This document shows, piece by piece, positions 28,061 through 38,249 of a DNA stretch of 64,000 bases. The notes under the pieces were generated by a model that was given only the letters and a program-made list of their open reading frames with translations, searched no databases and was not told the DNA's origin. The position numbers and the translations under genes were made by a program. Source of the stretch: Aurantiochytrium sp. KH105. Its lineage: Eukaryota; Sar; Bigyra; Thraustochytrida; Thraustochytriidae. The stretch is taken from the NCBI GenBank assembly GCA_003116975.1, contig BGKB01000016.1, forward strand, positions 3,127 through 67,126, given 5' to 3'. The number at the start of each line of letters is the position of its first letter. The first letter of the stretch is position 1.

Positions 28061-30228
28061 ATTTTGGTGACGATGATTTTGGTGATGATGATTTTGGTGA
28101 CGATGAGGTTGCGCGGGATGCGGATCGCGCGCATGTCCGCTGCCGGCAGCGCGGGCGGCGACGGACATACATCAACGTGCACAACAAGCAAGGATAAAGA
28201 AGATACTTTTGCGCATACTGCACTGACTGTGACGCAGCTGCACCAGCCATGGCAGCAGATGGAGACGGAGACTGCGACAACGAATGAACGAGTGACAAGT
28301 TTCGAGCAGTAGGCCGGCCCAGCACAAGTTGAGCTTCCGAAGACGCACGGCCTGGCACCGGCGCCGGACCCGCTCGGGTTGCCTGACAGACCGGCCCGGT
28401 TGGCTGACTGACTGACTGACTGACTGACGCGCCGGCGCGGCGCTGCATGCGTATTCATTTCCTTTGGTATCCGCCGCCGAATGGCACGGACGATGAAGAT
28501 GTTACGAGCGAACTTGATCGACAGATAACAAGAGCGCCAACAGCTCGGGCCTTCCTTCCTTCTACCATCACGGCGTCGAGCTGCCGCCATTGCTTGTGCA
28601 TGGATCCTCCTCCTCCTCCTCCTTGCTCCCGACATACGCACGCACAGACGGCGCGACGCACGCCGGTGCAGCGGCAGACGCTCGCTCGCTCGCTCGCTCG
28701 TCCCTTCTCGCGCGTGCGTGCGTGCGTGCGTGTAGTCTGCATGCGCGAGGCCGAAGCCGCAGAAGCGCGCATCTCGACCCGGGCAGACCTGGAAAGCCAA
28801 CCCGCAGACCCAGAAGACCGGTAAGCCGAGCTAGCGGGGCGTCCATGAGAGAAGCGGGGGAGAAACCGGGGGGGGGGGGCACCGTGCCGCGCCAGCCGTC
28901 CATCCATCCATCCATCGATCCGGCCATCCATCGAAGCGCGAGAGCGACAGCGAGAGCGAAGAGCGAGAGCCCTGCGGCCGCGCGAGGCAGGCAGGCAGGA
29001 AGGAAGGAAGGAGGGAGGAAGGGAAGGAATCAGGGAGGGAGCCGGAAGGAGCCGCGCCCCGTGCGCCGGTGCCCGCGCGTTCTCTGCTGCAGCGCAAGAG
29101 GGCGAGGGTTTCTTTCTTTCTTTCTTTCTTTCTTTCTTTCATTCTTTCTTTCATTCATTCTTTCTCTGGAGGCCCATTCTGAGATTCCATGCTCTCTTGC
29201 GCGCGACTGCGCTCAACATCTTGGGCTTGTGGCTGGTCTTCTTCTGGTCGACGAGGACGCGGGTGTTGGTTGGCGGCGGCCATGGCGGTGGTTAAGGCGA
29301 TGATGATGATGGCTTTGGAGGGGATCATGATTGATTGAACCCAGGCTCCGGATGATAGGACGAGCGCACGAATGAATGATTGATGAATGAACATCGCATC
29401 GACGTCATTCCATCGCTCCGCGCGCGACAAGTGCGACTGCGACTGCGATTGCAATTGCGAGGCGTGGAGAAACAACAGCAACAAGAGCGCTTCGCGTTTG
29501 CGTGTGCATCATCCATCTCTCGGAGCCCTCGATCGCTCGATCGATTGGTTCGGCTGGCCGCCTCACGAGGGAGGGAGAGGGGACTGGCACAGGAATGGAT
29601 GGATGAACGAAGGACTGACGAATGAACGAATGAACGAATGATGATGATTGTTGTTGCTGGGTCGCCCCGCGAACGGTATGCGTGAACGTGTGGAAGGAAA
29701 GCAGCGACGCAGCAGAGCGCAGAGAGAGAAGAAGGAAGGAGAGGGAGACAGAGAGGGGAAAAGGAAGGAAGTCCGACTGTCCCGTCCGTCAGAGGACCTG
29801 CGCTCGCTCGCCTGCTGGCTCGAGACAGACGGCGCGATTCGATCTCGCCCCGAGGCATCGCATCCCAGTCCTTTGCATCGCATCGCTTCGCTTCGCTTCG
29901 CATCGCATCGCTTCGCTTCGCTTCGCATCGCATTGCATCACATCGCGGCGCTCGCCTCGGACTCCACTGCACTGCACTGCACGGCACGGCACGGCACGGC
30001 ACTCCGCTCCATTCCTCGGGTCCACTCGAGTCCGCTCGAGTCCACACCGCGCGAGCAAGCAAGCAAGCAAGCAAGCAAGTTTTTTCCAGGCTAGCCTAGT
30101 CCGGGCGTAGCAAAGCGTAGAGGCTGGTCCTCGCGCGTGTCAAGGCTAGAATAGAAGAAGGGCTATTTGTTGTGTTTGCTGGCTCCGGGTGCTCGGAGGC
30201 GACAGCAGTCCCCTTTCGTGAGGTACGG
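26652..30228. repeat. Repeat-rich gene-free island upstream of malic enzyme
   Basis: About 3.6 kb with no supported gene and many unrelated short arrays: TCCC (27160-27187), GCCGGT six units (27425-27460), GAGC (27565-27586), GCTC (27751-27768), TGCCA (27773-27801), CTG followed by a 15-bp GATGATTTTGGTGA-type unit (28028-28107), GACT (28403-28428), GCTC and GCGT (28678-28735), TTTC (29109-29165), CGCATCGCTTCG-type (29876-29940), GCACG (29964-30002) and AAGC (30054-30079). Long overlapping frames on both strands are Arg/Ser/Ala-rich translations of these repeats. The last few hundred bases must contain the malic enzyme promoter. Confidence 0.7.
30054..30079. repeat. AAGC tetranucleotide repeat
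   Basis: About six units end 150 bases upstream of the malic enzyme ATG. Confidence 0.9.
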
Positions 30229-32076
30229 ATGAGCGTACTGTTGGACACCATGGGTATGTTCTCGCGCAAGAGCAAGGCCGCGGACGGCAAGCCCGCAGAG
30301 GCGACGCTGGCACTCAAAGACTCGAGCCGCGGCGCGGAAGAGTCGAACGTGGAGCGGCTGCGAAACCCGCACTTCAACAAGGGCACGAGCTTCACGCAAA
30401 AGGAGCGCGCGCAGTATGGCGTCCTCGGCCTCGTGCCCAGCGTCGAGGAGACCATGGAGCTCCAGACCAAGCGCGAGCTTCAGCACCTGAGGCGCAAGAC
30501 ATCGGACATCGAAAAGTACGAGTTCCTTATGGGCCTGCTCGACAGGAATGTCCAGCTCTTCTACAAGCTTGTCACTGAGAACATCTCCGAGTGCATGCCC
30601 CTCGTCTACACACCCACCGTCGGCCAGGCATGCCAGGAGTTCCACCTCATCTACACGCAGCCGCGCGGCCTCTACGTCTCGCTCAACGACCTTGGCAACG
30701 TTCAGACCCTCGTCGACAACTGGCCCGAGGATAATGTCACCACCATTGTCATGACCGACGGTGGCCGCATTCTTGGTCTTGGTGACCTTGGCGCGAACGG
30801 CCTTGGCATCCCTCAGGGCAAGCTCCAACTCTACTCGGCCTGCGCCGGCATCCCGCACCATCAGTGTCTCCCCGTCATCCTCGACGTCGGCACCAACAAC
30901 GAGAGCCTCCTCCAAGACGAACTCTACATGGGCCTCCGCCAGAAGCGCGAGCGCGGCGAGACCTACGACCACCTTGTCAAGGAGTTTATGCAGGCCGCGC
31001 AGAAGCGCTGGGGCCGCTCGCTCCTCATCCAGTTCGAGGACTTTGACAACACCAACGCCTTTCGTCTGCTCGAAGAAACCCGCCACTCATACACGACCTT
31101 CAACGACGACATCCAGGGCACCGCTGCCGTCTCTCTGGCCGGCGTTCTCGCCTCGCTCCGCGTCACCTCCAAGGTCGACGGCGGCAAGAAGAAGCTCCGC
31201 GACCACACTTTTGTCTTCCTCGGCGCTGGCGAGGCTGGTACCGGTATTGCCAACCTCATCGCTCACGCCATCCAGGAAGAGGCTGTCGACGATGGCGAGG
31301 AGCCCATCTCGGAGGCTGAGGCCCGCCGCAAGATCTGGCTCGTCGATTCCAAGGGTCTCGTCACCAAGACGCGCAAAGACAACGGCGAGCTCCAGCACCA
31401 CAAGATTGACTTCGCCCACGAGATCACCGACGACCTCATTGACGCTGTCAAGGGTACCGAGTTTGAGATCAAGGACGGCCGCGTCACTTCGCTCGAGCAG
31501 GCTGTTCACATGCTCAAGCCCTCGGCTCTGATTGGCGTTTCCGCCATCCCGCGTACCTTTACGCAGAGCATTGTCGAGTACATGGCTGAGATCAACGAGG
31601 TCCCGCTCATCTTTGCGCTTAGTAACCCGACCTCGCAGGCCGAGTGCACCGCCGAGCAGGCTTACAACTGGAGCAGTGGTCGCGCCATCTTTGTTAGCGG
31701 ATCCCCCTTTGACCCGGTTGATGTCGAGCTCGAGTCCGGCGAGGTTGTCACCAAGTACCCAGGCCAGGGTAACAACGCCTACATCTTCCCCGGCCTCGGC
31801 CTTGGCGTGCTCGCCGCCAAGGCGACCACCATCCCCAACGAGCTTCTCTACGTCTCCGCGCAGGCTCTTGCCGAGCAGGTGGTCGACGAGGACCTCGATG
31901 GCGGTCGCATGTACCCCCATCTCAGTCACATTCGCGAGGTCTCTGCCAAGATTGGCGTCCGCGTCGCAGACCGCGCCTTCAAGCTTGCTATTGCATCGGC
32001 AAAGCGACCCGAAGACCTCGACGCGTACGTGCGCTCCTGCATGGCCCAGCCCATCTACCCGCAAACCCGTCTCTAA
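30229..32076 (+). CDS. Malic enzyme (NAD(P)-dependent malate decarboxylase)
   Basis: The predicted protein has 615 residues. The enzyme converts malate to pyruvate, CO2 and NAD(P)H, and in oil-forming protists it is often discussed as a source of NADPH for lipid synthesis. Visible family features in order are YTPTVGQACQEF near residue 125, TDGGRILGLGDLGANGLGIP near 180, the metal and catalytic region ending in SYTTFNDDIQGTAAV near 290, the dinucleotide-binding FLGAGEAGTGIA near 330, and LSNPTSQAECT near 465. No organelle-targeting peptide is obvious, so a cytosolic location is likely. Cofactor preference cannot be fixed by eye. A second in-frame ATG at 30250 has the better start context (ACCATGG) and may be the true start. 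Codon use is strongly biased to C-ending codons, suggesting high expression. Confidence 0.95.
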   Translation: MSVLLDTMGMFSRKSKAADGKPAEATLALKDSSRGAEESNVERLRNPHFNKGTSFTQKERAQYGVLGLVPSVEETMELQTKRELQHLRRKTSDIEKYEFLMGLLDRNVQLFYKLVTENISECMPLVYTPTVGQACQEFHLIYTQPRGLYVSLNDLGNVQTLVDNWPEDNVTTIVMTDGGRILGLGDLGANGLGIPQGKLQLYSACAGIPHHQCLPVILDVGTNNESLLQDELYMGLRQKRERGETYDHLVKEFMQAAQKRWGRSLLIQFEDFDNTNAFRLLEETRHSYTTFNDDIQGTAAVSLAGVLASLRVTSKVDGGKKKLRDHTFVFLGAGEAGTGIANLIAHAIQEEAVDDGEEPISEAEARRKIWLVDSKGLVTKTRKDNGELQHHKIDFAHEITDDLIDAVKGTEFEIKDGRVTSLEQAVHMLKPSALIGVSAIPRTFTQSIVEYMAEINEVPLIFALSNPTSQAECTAEQAYNWSSGRAIFVSGSPFDPVDVELESGEVVTKYPGQGNNAYIFPGLGLGVLAAKATTIPNELLYVSAQALAEQVVDEDLDGGRMYPHLSHIREVSAKIGVRVADRAFKLAIASAKRPEDLDAYVRSCMAQPIYPQTRL

Positions 32077-32512
32077 TAAGTTCAGGCCTCGTTGACCACT
32101 GACACCCGCAAGCTTTCACTCCCTCTTCAATTGACTGTGAGTTCTCGGCCTGCATGCATGTGTCGTCTTCGTTGTCACCCTTGACCTCTTTCGCTCTAGA
32201 AAAAGTGCATGTTCCTTTTCTTTTTTTCCCCTCCTTCGTCACTCCTTTTCTTTTCTCTTTTTTCTCTTCTTCTTTTCTTTACTACTACTGCTACTACTAC
32301 TAAGCATACTACTACTACTCTGCTGGCAAAAGCAATAATCGGTGCGCGCCGCCGCCGCCACCGCTGCCGCACCGCTTGCAAAAGCTGGTTCAATTTCCCT
32401 TACGCTCAGATTTATTGCTAACGAGCTAGCTTGATGTCGACGTCGTCGTCCACGACGACTTCCGTGACGGAGGACCCGTACCAGGGTCATCTCTTCCTTC
32501 TCGACGTCATCT
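32077..32512. other. Convergent intergenic region, malic enzyme / myosin
   Basis: The region is pyrimidine-rich (TTTTCTTTTC at 32215-32282) with an ACT trinucleotide run at 32281-32319. It probably serves as 3' untranslated sequence for both genes. No gene was recognised. Confidence 0.5.
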
Positions 32513-35500
32513 TCATCGGTATGCGACTTCATCATCATCGCTGTCCGACGGAGCCCGTCGAAGCGCTTTCGTCACAACGACCTTGCGTTGGGCCTGCTGG
32601 CCACCGCCTTGTCGGTCTCCGCGGCTTCTTGTGGCTTTCGATGCAGGCCGTCCAGCACGCGACGCCACGCGAGCTTGCGGAGGCTCATATTCTTCTTCTT
32701 CTTCTGACGCCGACTCCAACTCCTCGGCCGCATATTGTTGTCGTTGCTGCCGCGATGCTGCGATTCGAGCACTCCGATCCTTTCTCGCAGACGCGCTTGC
32801 ACGCGTCGCTGTCTGCGCAAAAGTCCGGCCACCTTGACTGCGAGGCTGCAAGTCTTCTTCTTCCTCTTCTTCTCCTCCATCTTCCACGCTACTCACATCG
32901 ACTGGGACTGGCCTGTAGAGCCGCCTCCCCCGAGGCTGCTCTTCATCCAGGGGTTCTTCGATCGAATTTACTCGATCGGCACGTGCACGCGCAACCCGAG
33001 AGCGGACACGAGCATTCGTCGCCTCTTCTCGCACTTCTTCTTCTTCCTCGTCGTCTTCTTCTTCTTCTTCTTCTTCGAATGAGGCCGCGTCCTCATCATT
33101 CTCATCCATGTTTCCGTCCGTGTACTCGAGCTCGTCCACAGAAGCATCTTCGTCTTCATCAATGGTGTACCGCCGCTCGCGAGGCCGGCCTCGCCCTTGC
33201 AAACTGGTCTCTCGCGGCGATTTCGACTTACTTGCAGCGTTTCTGCTCGTGCTGGCACGCGTGCTCGCAGTGCTAGGCCTTGTGGTCCGACTGGCACCCC
33301 GACTCACGCTCGACCTGCTTGATGCAATGGAATTACGTGCGCGTCGTGGCATTGCGCCGTTCTCCGTGCCGTTGCTTCGCACCACCTTTTTTCTTTCAGC
33401 AGAAGCTGCAGCCCCCGTCATCCTTGAACTTTCTCTCGAAGAAGGACGCTTTCGCAGAGGTGGTTGTTCTTCTTCCTGCTCCTCGACTTCTTCTTCTTCT
33501 TCTTCTTCTTCAACATCGTTGGCATCTTCATCGTCGTACTCGTCGTACGATTCATTTACGTATCGCCCATTTCCCTTGGCCTTGTTTCGTTGCTGCCTCG
33601 AGGGTCTTGCATCAGCCATCTTCTTCTTCCGAAGATATCTGCCTTCCTCACCATCTTCGTCCTCATTTTCGCTTGAAAGATCTGCTTCCTCGTTTTGCTG
33701 TTGAACCCTTGACGGTGCTCGCCCGCGCGGTTGCCGTGATGCTTTCGCACTTCCATTCATCGAAGATGTCACGGAGGGACGGCGATTACCAACTCCTACT
33801 GCCTCTTCTTCCTCCATCATATCCTCGTCCGAGCCAATGTCTTCTAAGCCTTCTTCATCACTCGAAAGGCTGACTTCCTTCTTGCTTTGCGTCTTTGTTG
33901 TCGACAGGTGATTCGGATTTCGTTGCGAATCCTTTTGGGCCCGAGAAGGAAGTGATGCCCGGGATGAAATTGAGGGCGAGGCACGCGAAGACCTTGATGG
34001 TGGTCCATCGCGCTGCGATGTGCGCTCGACGGGTGACTTGCGAGATTTGAGACGCGGCGATGTGCTTTGGTCGGCACCAACGTAGCTACCAGAGTCATCA
34101 TTTTCTGATCGTGCAGCAGCTTCAGGGGCAGCAGCAGGAGCAGCAGCAGCCGTAGCAGCACGTCCGTGGCCGTTGCTCTCGCCGCGCCCTTGGCGATCGC
34201 GAAATGCGCTACCGTGACTATTCTTGCTCACGCGACGCTCGCGATTCATTGGCGTTGGCGTTTCCACGTTTTGCGCAGGCGGTGCCGTCGATGCTGCATC
34301 GAGATCAATTTCCCAGTCCTCATCGTCGTCCTGGATCATGTCCTCAAAATCATGAGCGGGAACACGCGATTTGCGTGGCAGTTCCACCCCTCCGGCAGCC
34401 GTCTTTGGCAGAATTGGTCCTTTCTTACGTCGATAAGAGTCATCGCCATCCAACGTACTGGGCGCCCCAAGCTTTCCGTTTGGTGCAAGAGGCAGCTCTT
34501 CGTGCTCCAAAACCGGCTCTGCGTCAGGAGCTCCCAAGCCCCTAGCGTATGACCGCTGGGACGCACGGGACCGCGGCTTGTACGTGAATTTGTGGCCTTT
34601 TCGCTTGAGTTCAAGAAACTTGCGCGCGGCTCGCTGCACAACAGAAGCAATTTGAGCAACGCGCTCATCCTTGAGGACCTCGAGAATGATGAATGAGAGT
34701 TGGCGTAGAAACACTTTGGTCTTGCCCAGCTGGTACTCTTCTCCATGCACGAGCTGCGCATTGTTGGCAATTTTGAGACAATTGCGTTTCTGCGTATCAA
34801 CATTTGCCTTTTCTGCTAGCCGCTTAGCCTTGTAAGGTGTGCCGCGCTTGCCGAGCACCGCATAGCGAACCAGAAATTCGGCAAAGGTAAATCGGTACGG
34901 GTAGCCCGCCCGCGTCACTTGAATAATTTGCAGCACGCCACTGTAGCGCAGCTGCTCCACAAGTCTGCGGCGGTCAAGGTAGTCAGGCACGTTCTCGTCG
35001 TTTGGTTTGAGACATCGAACATAGTGCGCACTGCTTGCGCGAATTTTCTCCACTGCCACACGAAGCTGCGCCTGAAAATGAGATCCCACGGTCGTTTGCT
35101 GCAGTACGCCGGGCATCGGCGAACCTTGGCTATTGAGACGCACCAGGCCACGTGAGCCCCGCGTGCCTGCGCCTGCGCCTGTGCCGGCCTGGCTCGCGCT
35201 TCCTGCAAAGTTGGACCCAAGTTTTACGTCGAAAAAGGAAGCAATGTCCGCGCCGCCGGCCGCATCCTTGGCTTCTGGTGGCAAAAGTACCTTGAGAATG
35301 GAGCTCCGCGAGGCGGAAACAAGATCGACAGCCTCTTGACGCAGCTCATTCTTGTTTTGCGCAAAGAAACCTTCACCGCTGTATACGACGTCGCCGGCGT
35401 AGTGGCGAATACGAAAGGTAAAGTCAGCTTTGTCCTCGCGCGTCGGCTGAAGGAAACGAGGAAAGCGACCAGGAAGGTGCGTCCACATTTTCGTTACCAA

Positions 35501-37330
35501 GGTGTTGTCATTTCCGCCAGGGTACATGCAATTCTCATCCATGAGGGAAAAGAGACCAATCGGCTTGGACTCGAACATTTCAATGCACGCTGCATTGTCC
35601 GGGTAGCGGATAAATGTCCAATCGATGCCCTCTTCGTCGTACTCGAGCTGGTCCCGCTTGAACACCGACTCGTTAAATAGATGCTGCAAGGTCTCGTTGC
35701 AATAGTTGATGCAGAGCTGCGCGAACCCATTGCGCTCAAACACTTCAAAGCCAAAGACGTCGAGGAGGCCAATCTTGTACTGCGTGTTATAGACGTGATC
35801 GTCGATCTCAACCTTGAGCTCGGCCTCCATGGCGCGCTTGCTCATGCGCGCACGCGCCCCCGCGCGCTTGTTTGCGCGGATTGGTTCCGTCTGAATGCAT
35901 TGGTTCAGACGCCAAACAAGCCAACCAAAAATACGCTCGTAAATCGTCATGGCCAATGCATCGCGTGCCAAGGAAGCTTCCTCGACGGTGAGCGACTTTT
36001 CAAAGTGCTCGTCCTCGCGTCGCAGATACGCAGGAAGATTGCCACGTTCCGCAAGATCTTGATCCGTGCCGCGTACGCGGATAACACGACGGCACAGGGC
36101 AAACTCGAGGGCATCGGCGTCAACCTTGAGCAGGTCGCAGCACGCCTCGCACGAGAGCATCGTCTCATCGTCGAACCGAATTCGGCACGCCTGGTCGTGG
36201 CCGACAGCCTCAAAGGAGAGATTGCCGAGATGCAAGACGCCAGCCACAACGTCAAACACCTCTTCGATTTCCTCCTCTGACATGCCAAGCTCGTGCATGG
36301 CCTCCACGGTTTTGACAAAGTTGTCTGCATCGGACTCCTCCTCACGATACATGTCCTCCTTTTGCGATATAAAGTTGAAGCCGTACAGAGAACCAGGAAT
36401 TCGCCATCGCTCCAGCTGCGCGTCTGAGCCCCCTGCAGCCATCTCGTAAAAGACGTGAAAGTTACGCTCGCCAGGGAACTGTTTCGTCAGCCGTGCTTTT
36501 TCCAGCAAATAGGTCGTAATGTGCGCGCCGAGAGTCCCACCGCTCTCAGAGTCAAACTTGATCTCGATGAGCTTGCCAAAACGTGACGAGTTCTCGTTTC
36601 GAATCGTGCACGAGTTGCCAAAGGTCTCGAGAACCGGGTTTGAGCGCAACACACGCTCGGAAATGTCGGTCCCCGAGGCACCGCTGCTTCGCCACTGGCT
36701 CATGGCCGCAAGGCTGCGCATAATAATCTTCGTCGTCTCGGTTTTGCCAGCGCCGGATTCTCCGCTCACCAGGACTGTTTGATTGAGCCCTCCACGCTCC
36801 ATGACGTCCTTGTAGGCCGTGCTGGCGACCCTGTAAATGTGCGCTGGCAAATCGGCGTCTGCCGTGGCACTCGCGTACTTTTGCACGACTTCCTTGCCGT
36901 ACATACCGGGGATCTCCTTGAAAGGGTTGACAGCCAGCAGGATCCGGCCCGTGAACGTGTAGATGCGATCCTGGGCGTAGCGCTGCTCGAGTGCCTCGAG
37001 CAATCCTGGCTCGTGAAGCGTGTCGATGGACGTGAGGTCCTCGACATTGCTGTAGACCTTGGCAGACTTGGAGCGGCGTACCTCGCACTCCAGTCTCGCA
37101 TCTACGACGCGGGTTTTGCCTCCACGGCGCTTCAGCTCCTTGCCCAGCTGCACGACGATGCGGTACGGGCTCGGCACGCCCTCGCTGCCTCGAGCGCCCT
37201 TGGTCTTGGCCAGGAGCGCGTCTTCGCGCGCGCTCGCCGGCTTGTAGCGCCCCAGGATGACGCCCTCTACCCAGGCCTCCTCGGCATCCTTGACCCACAC
37301 CTTGGACCCTTTCTTCAGCTTGCGCTCCAT
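32513..37330 (-). CDS. Myosin heavy chain with a long disordered acidic tail
   Basis: One exon encodes 1605 residues. A small SH3-like segment (KVWVKD..WVEGVI) opens the protein. The motor domain covers about 80-880: P-loop GESGAGKT (about 189-196), switch I NENSSRFGK (about 243-251), switch II LDVFGFEVF (about 522-530), and YVRCLKPND near 740 before the converter. All motifs for ATP-driven movement on actin are present. One IQ-like helix (VVQRAARKFLELKRK, about 895-910) should bind a calmodulin-type light chain. The tail from about 914 to the end has no recognised domain. It is Ser/Arg-rich with several runs of Glu and Asp and no clear coiled coil, so it is probably a monomeric myosin. I cannot assign the class. 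The ATG at 37330 precedes the motor directly, and the open frame upstream is repeat-derived. Confidence 0.92.
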   Translation of the reverse strand: MERKLKKGSKVWVKDAEEAWVEGVILGRYKPASAREDALLAKTKGARGSEGVPSPYRIVVQLGKELKRRGGKTRVVDARLECEVRRSKSAKVYSNVEDLTSIDTLHEPGLLEALEQRYAQDRIYTFTGRILLAVNPFKEIPGMYGKEVVQKYASATADADLPAHIYRVASTAYKDVMERGGLNQTVLVSGESGAGKTETTKIIMRSLAAMSQWRSSGASGTDISERVLRSNPVLETFGNSCTIRNENSSRFGKLIEIKFDSESGGTLGAHITTYLLEKARLTKQFPGERNFHVFYEMAAGGSDAQLERWRIPGSLYGFNFISQKEDMYREEESDADNFVKTVEAMHELGMSEEEIEEVFDVVAGVLHLGNLSFEAVGHDQACRIRFDDETMLSCEACCDLLKVDADALEFALCRRVIRVRGTDQDLAERGNLPAYLRREDEHFEKSLTVEEASLARDALAMTIYERIFGWLVWRLNQCIQTEPIRANKRAGARARMSKRAMEAELKVEIDDHVYNTQYKIGLLDVFGFEVFERNGFAQLCINYCNETLQHLFNESVFKRDQLEYDEEGIDWTFIRYPDNAACIEMFESKPIGLFSLMDENCMYPGGNDNTLVTKMWTHLPGRFPRFLQPTREDKADFTFRIRHYAGDVVYSGEGFFAQNKNELRQEAVDLVSASRSSILKVLLPPEAKDAAGGADIASFFDVKLGSNFAGSASQAGTGAGAGTRGSRGLVRLNSQGSPMPGVLQQTTVGSHFQAQLRVAVEKIRASSAHYVRCLKPNDENVPDYLDRRRLVEQLRYSGVLQIIQVTRAGYPYRFTFAEFLVRYAVLGKRGTPYKAKRLAEKANVDTQKRNCLKIANNAQLVHGEEYQLGKTKVFLRQLSFIILEVLKDERVAQIASVVQRAARKFLELKRKGHKFTYKPRSRASQRSYARGLGAPDAEPVLEHEELPLAPNGKLGAPSTLDGDDSYRRKKGPILPKTAAGGVELPRKSRVPAHDFEDMIQDDDEDWEIDLDAASTAPPAQNVETPTPMNRERRVSKNSHGSAFRDRQGRGESNGHGRAATAAAAPAAAPEAAARSENDDSGSYVGADQSTSPRLKSRKSPVERTSQRDGPPSRSSRASPSISSRASLPSRAQKDSQRNPNHLSTTKTQSKKEVSLSSDEEGLEDIGSDEDMMEEEEAVGVGNRRPSVTSSMNGSAKASRQPRGRAPSRVQQQNEEADLSSENEDEDGEEGRYLRKKKMADARPSRQQRNKAKGNGRYVNESYDEYDDEDANDVEEEEEEEEVEEQEEEQPPLRKRPSSRESSRMTGAAASAERKKVVRSNGTENGAMPRRARNSIASSRSSVSRGASRTTRPSTASTRASTSRNAASKSKSPRETSLQGRGRPRERRYTIDEDEDASVDELEYTDGNMDENDEDAASFEEEEEEEDDEEEEEVREEATNARVRSRVARARADRVNSIEEPLDEEQPRGRRLYRPVPVDVSSVEDGGEEEEEEDLQPRSQGGRTFAQTATRASASARKDRSARIAASRQQRQQYAAEELESASEEEEEYEPPQARVASRAGRPASKATRSRGDRQGGGQQAQRKVVVTKALRRAPSDSDDDEVAYR

Positions 37331-37689
37331 CGTCCCGCCGCGCCGGGGCTCGCCTGCGCTCGCGGCGCGCCCGCTGCCGCCGCGCGCTGCCTCGCTCCAC
37401 GCGCACGCGCCGCGCACGGACCCTGCGCCAACTCTGTTCTGCTGTCTCTGCCCTCGCTGTGCAAGCAGGGCAGAGCGGAGCAGGCCAAGCAGGCGACAAG
37501 GCGCCTCGAGGCGGGCGCGCAAGTCGAACAAAGCCCCGGGCAAGTCGAACAAAGCCCCGGGCAAGTGGCCGACCCCGCCGTTCTCCACTTGCGGCCGCGG
37601 CCAGCGCCCGCACAATGGCCATTGTCCACTTGCGACGCCCGCCCGAAGTAGCCGACTAACAAAACAGAGTTGGTTCTTGTGGCAAAGTG

Positions 37690-37724
<35 letters not shown>

Positions 37725-38249
37725 TGACAGGCAGCCTCCCTCCGCCAGCCGGGCCCGCTCACCCCGCTCGCAGCCCGCCTGCCTGCCAGGACGACGACGG
37801 TATCGCAGTCGGGAAGGGGAGGCAAAGCGAGCGCAAGGTATACCGCATCGCTTCGCCACGCAGCGCGTGCGTGCATGCCCCGAGCACGCGGACGAGGGAT
37901 GAGAAAGGAAATGGGTTGCGCAGATTGGGCGCAGATCTCGTAGTGCGCGTTTTAGTCTTGGGCGACTCCGAGTCGGTCAGAGGGACCATGCTTGCACAAC
38001 GGATAACCCGAGCCCGAGCGAGCGCGGCCCTGCGAAAGACGACATTGCTCTTGCCAGGGAGGGAGCACAAGAGTGAACGCAGCGGAGAGGAGAGGTCGGG
38101 CGACCGCCGACCCGTCTGCGGCTGAATGAAGGCGGGCCGGCGCGGGAGGCGTGGCGACCAACCTCCTCACCAAACTCAACCCACCTGCGACCCTTTCATA
38201 GAATAAAGCGGTCGCGCGTTCGCGTTGGACCCACGAAGCGGTCAACACG
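37331..38249. other. Divergent promoter region, myosin / WD40 protein
   Basis: This GC-rich region contains a duplicated 21-base unit (copies start at 37521 and 37542, AAGTCGAACAAAGCCCCGGGC) and the ACAG array at 37691-37724. Open frames reading through it on the minus strand extend the myosin frame but consist of repeat translation. Confidence 0.5.
37691..37724. repeat. ACAG tetranucleotide repeat
   Basis: About eight perfect ACAG units lie 361 bases upstream of the myosin start and about 525 bases upstream of the WD40 gene start. Confidence 0.95.

Noticed and set aside
27524-28800. Several long overlapping frames on both strands in the repeat island
   Set aside because: All are Arg/Ser/Ala-rich translations of microsatellites in GC-rich DNA, overlap each other and show no domain.
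30163-32064. Two abutting long open frames on the strand opposite malic enzyme (307 and 325 codons)
   Set aside because: They mirror the malic enzyme frame and exist because its codons strongly favour C at the third position, which removes stops on the other strand. Their translations have no domain.
33844-34552. Plus- and minus-strand frames inside the myosin tail
   Set aside because: They are shadows of the low-complexity Ser/Glu-rich tail; the myosin frame is continuous across them.
37331-37876. 182-codon upstream extension of the myosin frame
   Set aside because: It translates tandem repeats (repeated Pro-Gly-Ala-Leu-Phe-Asp-Leu and Ser-Val-Cys-Leu) and precedes a natural myosin start.
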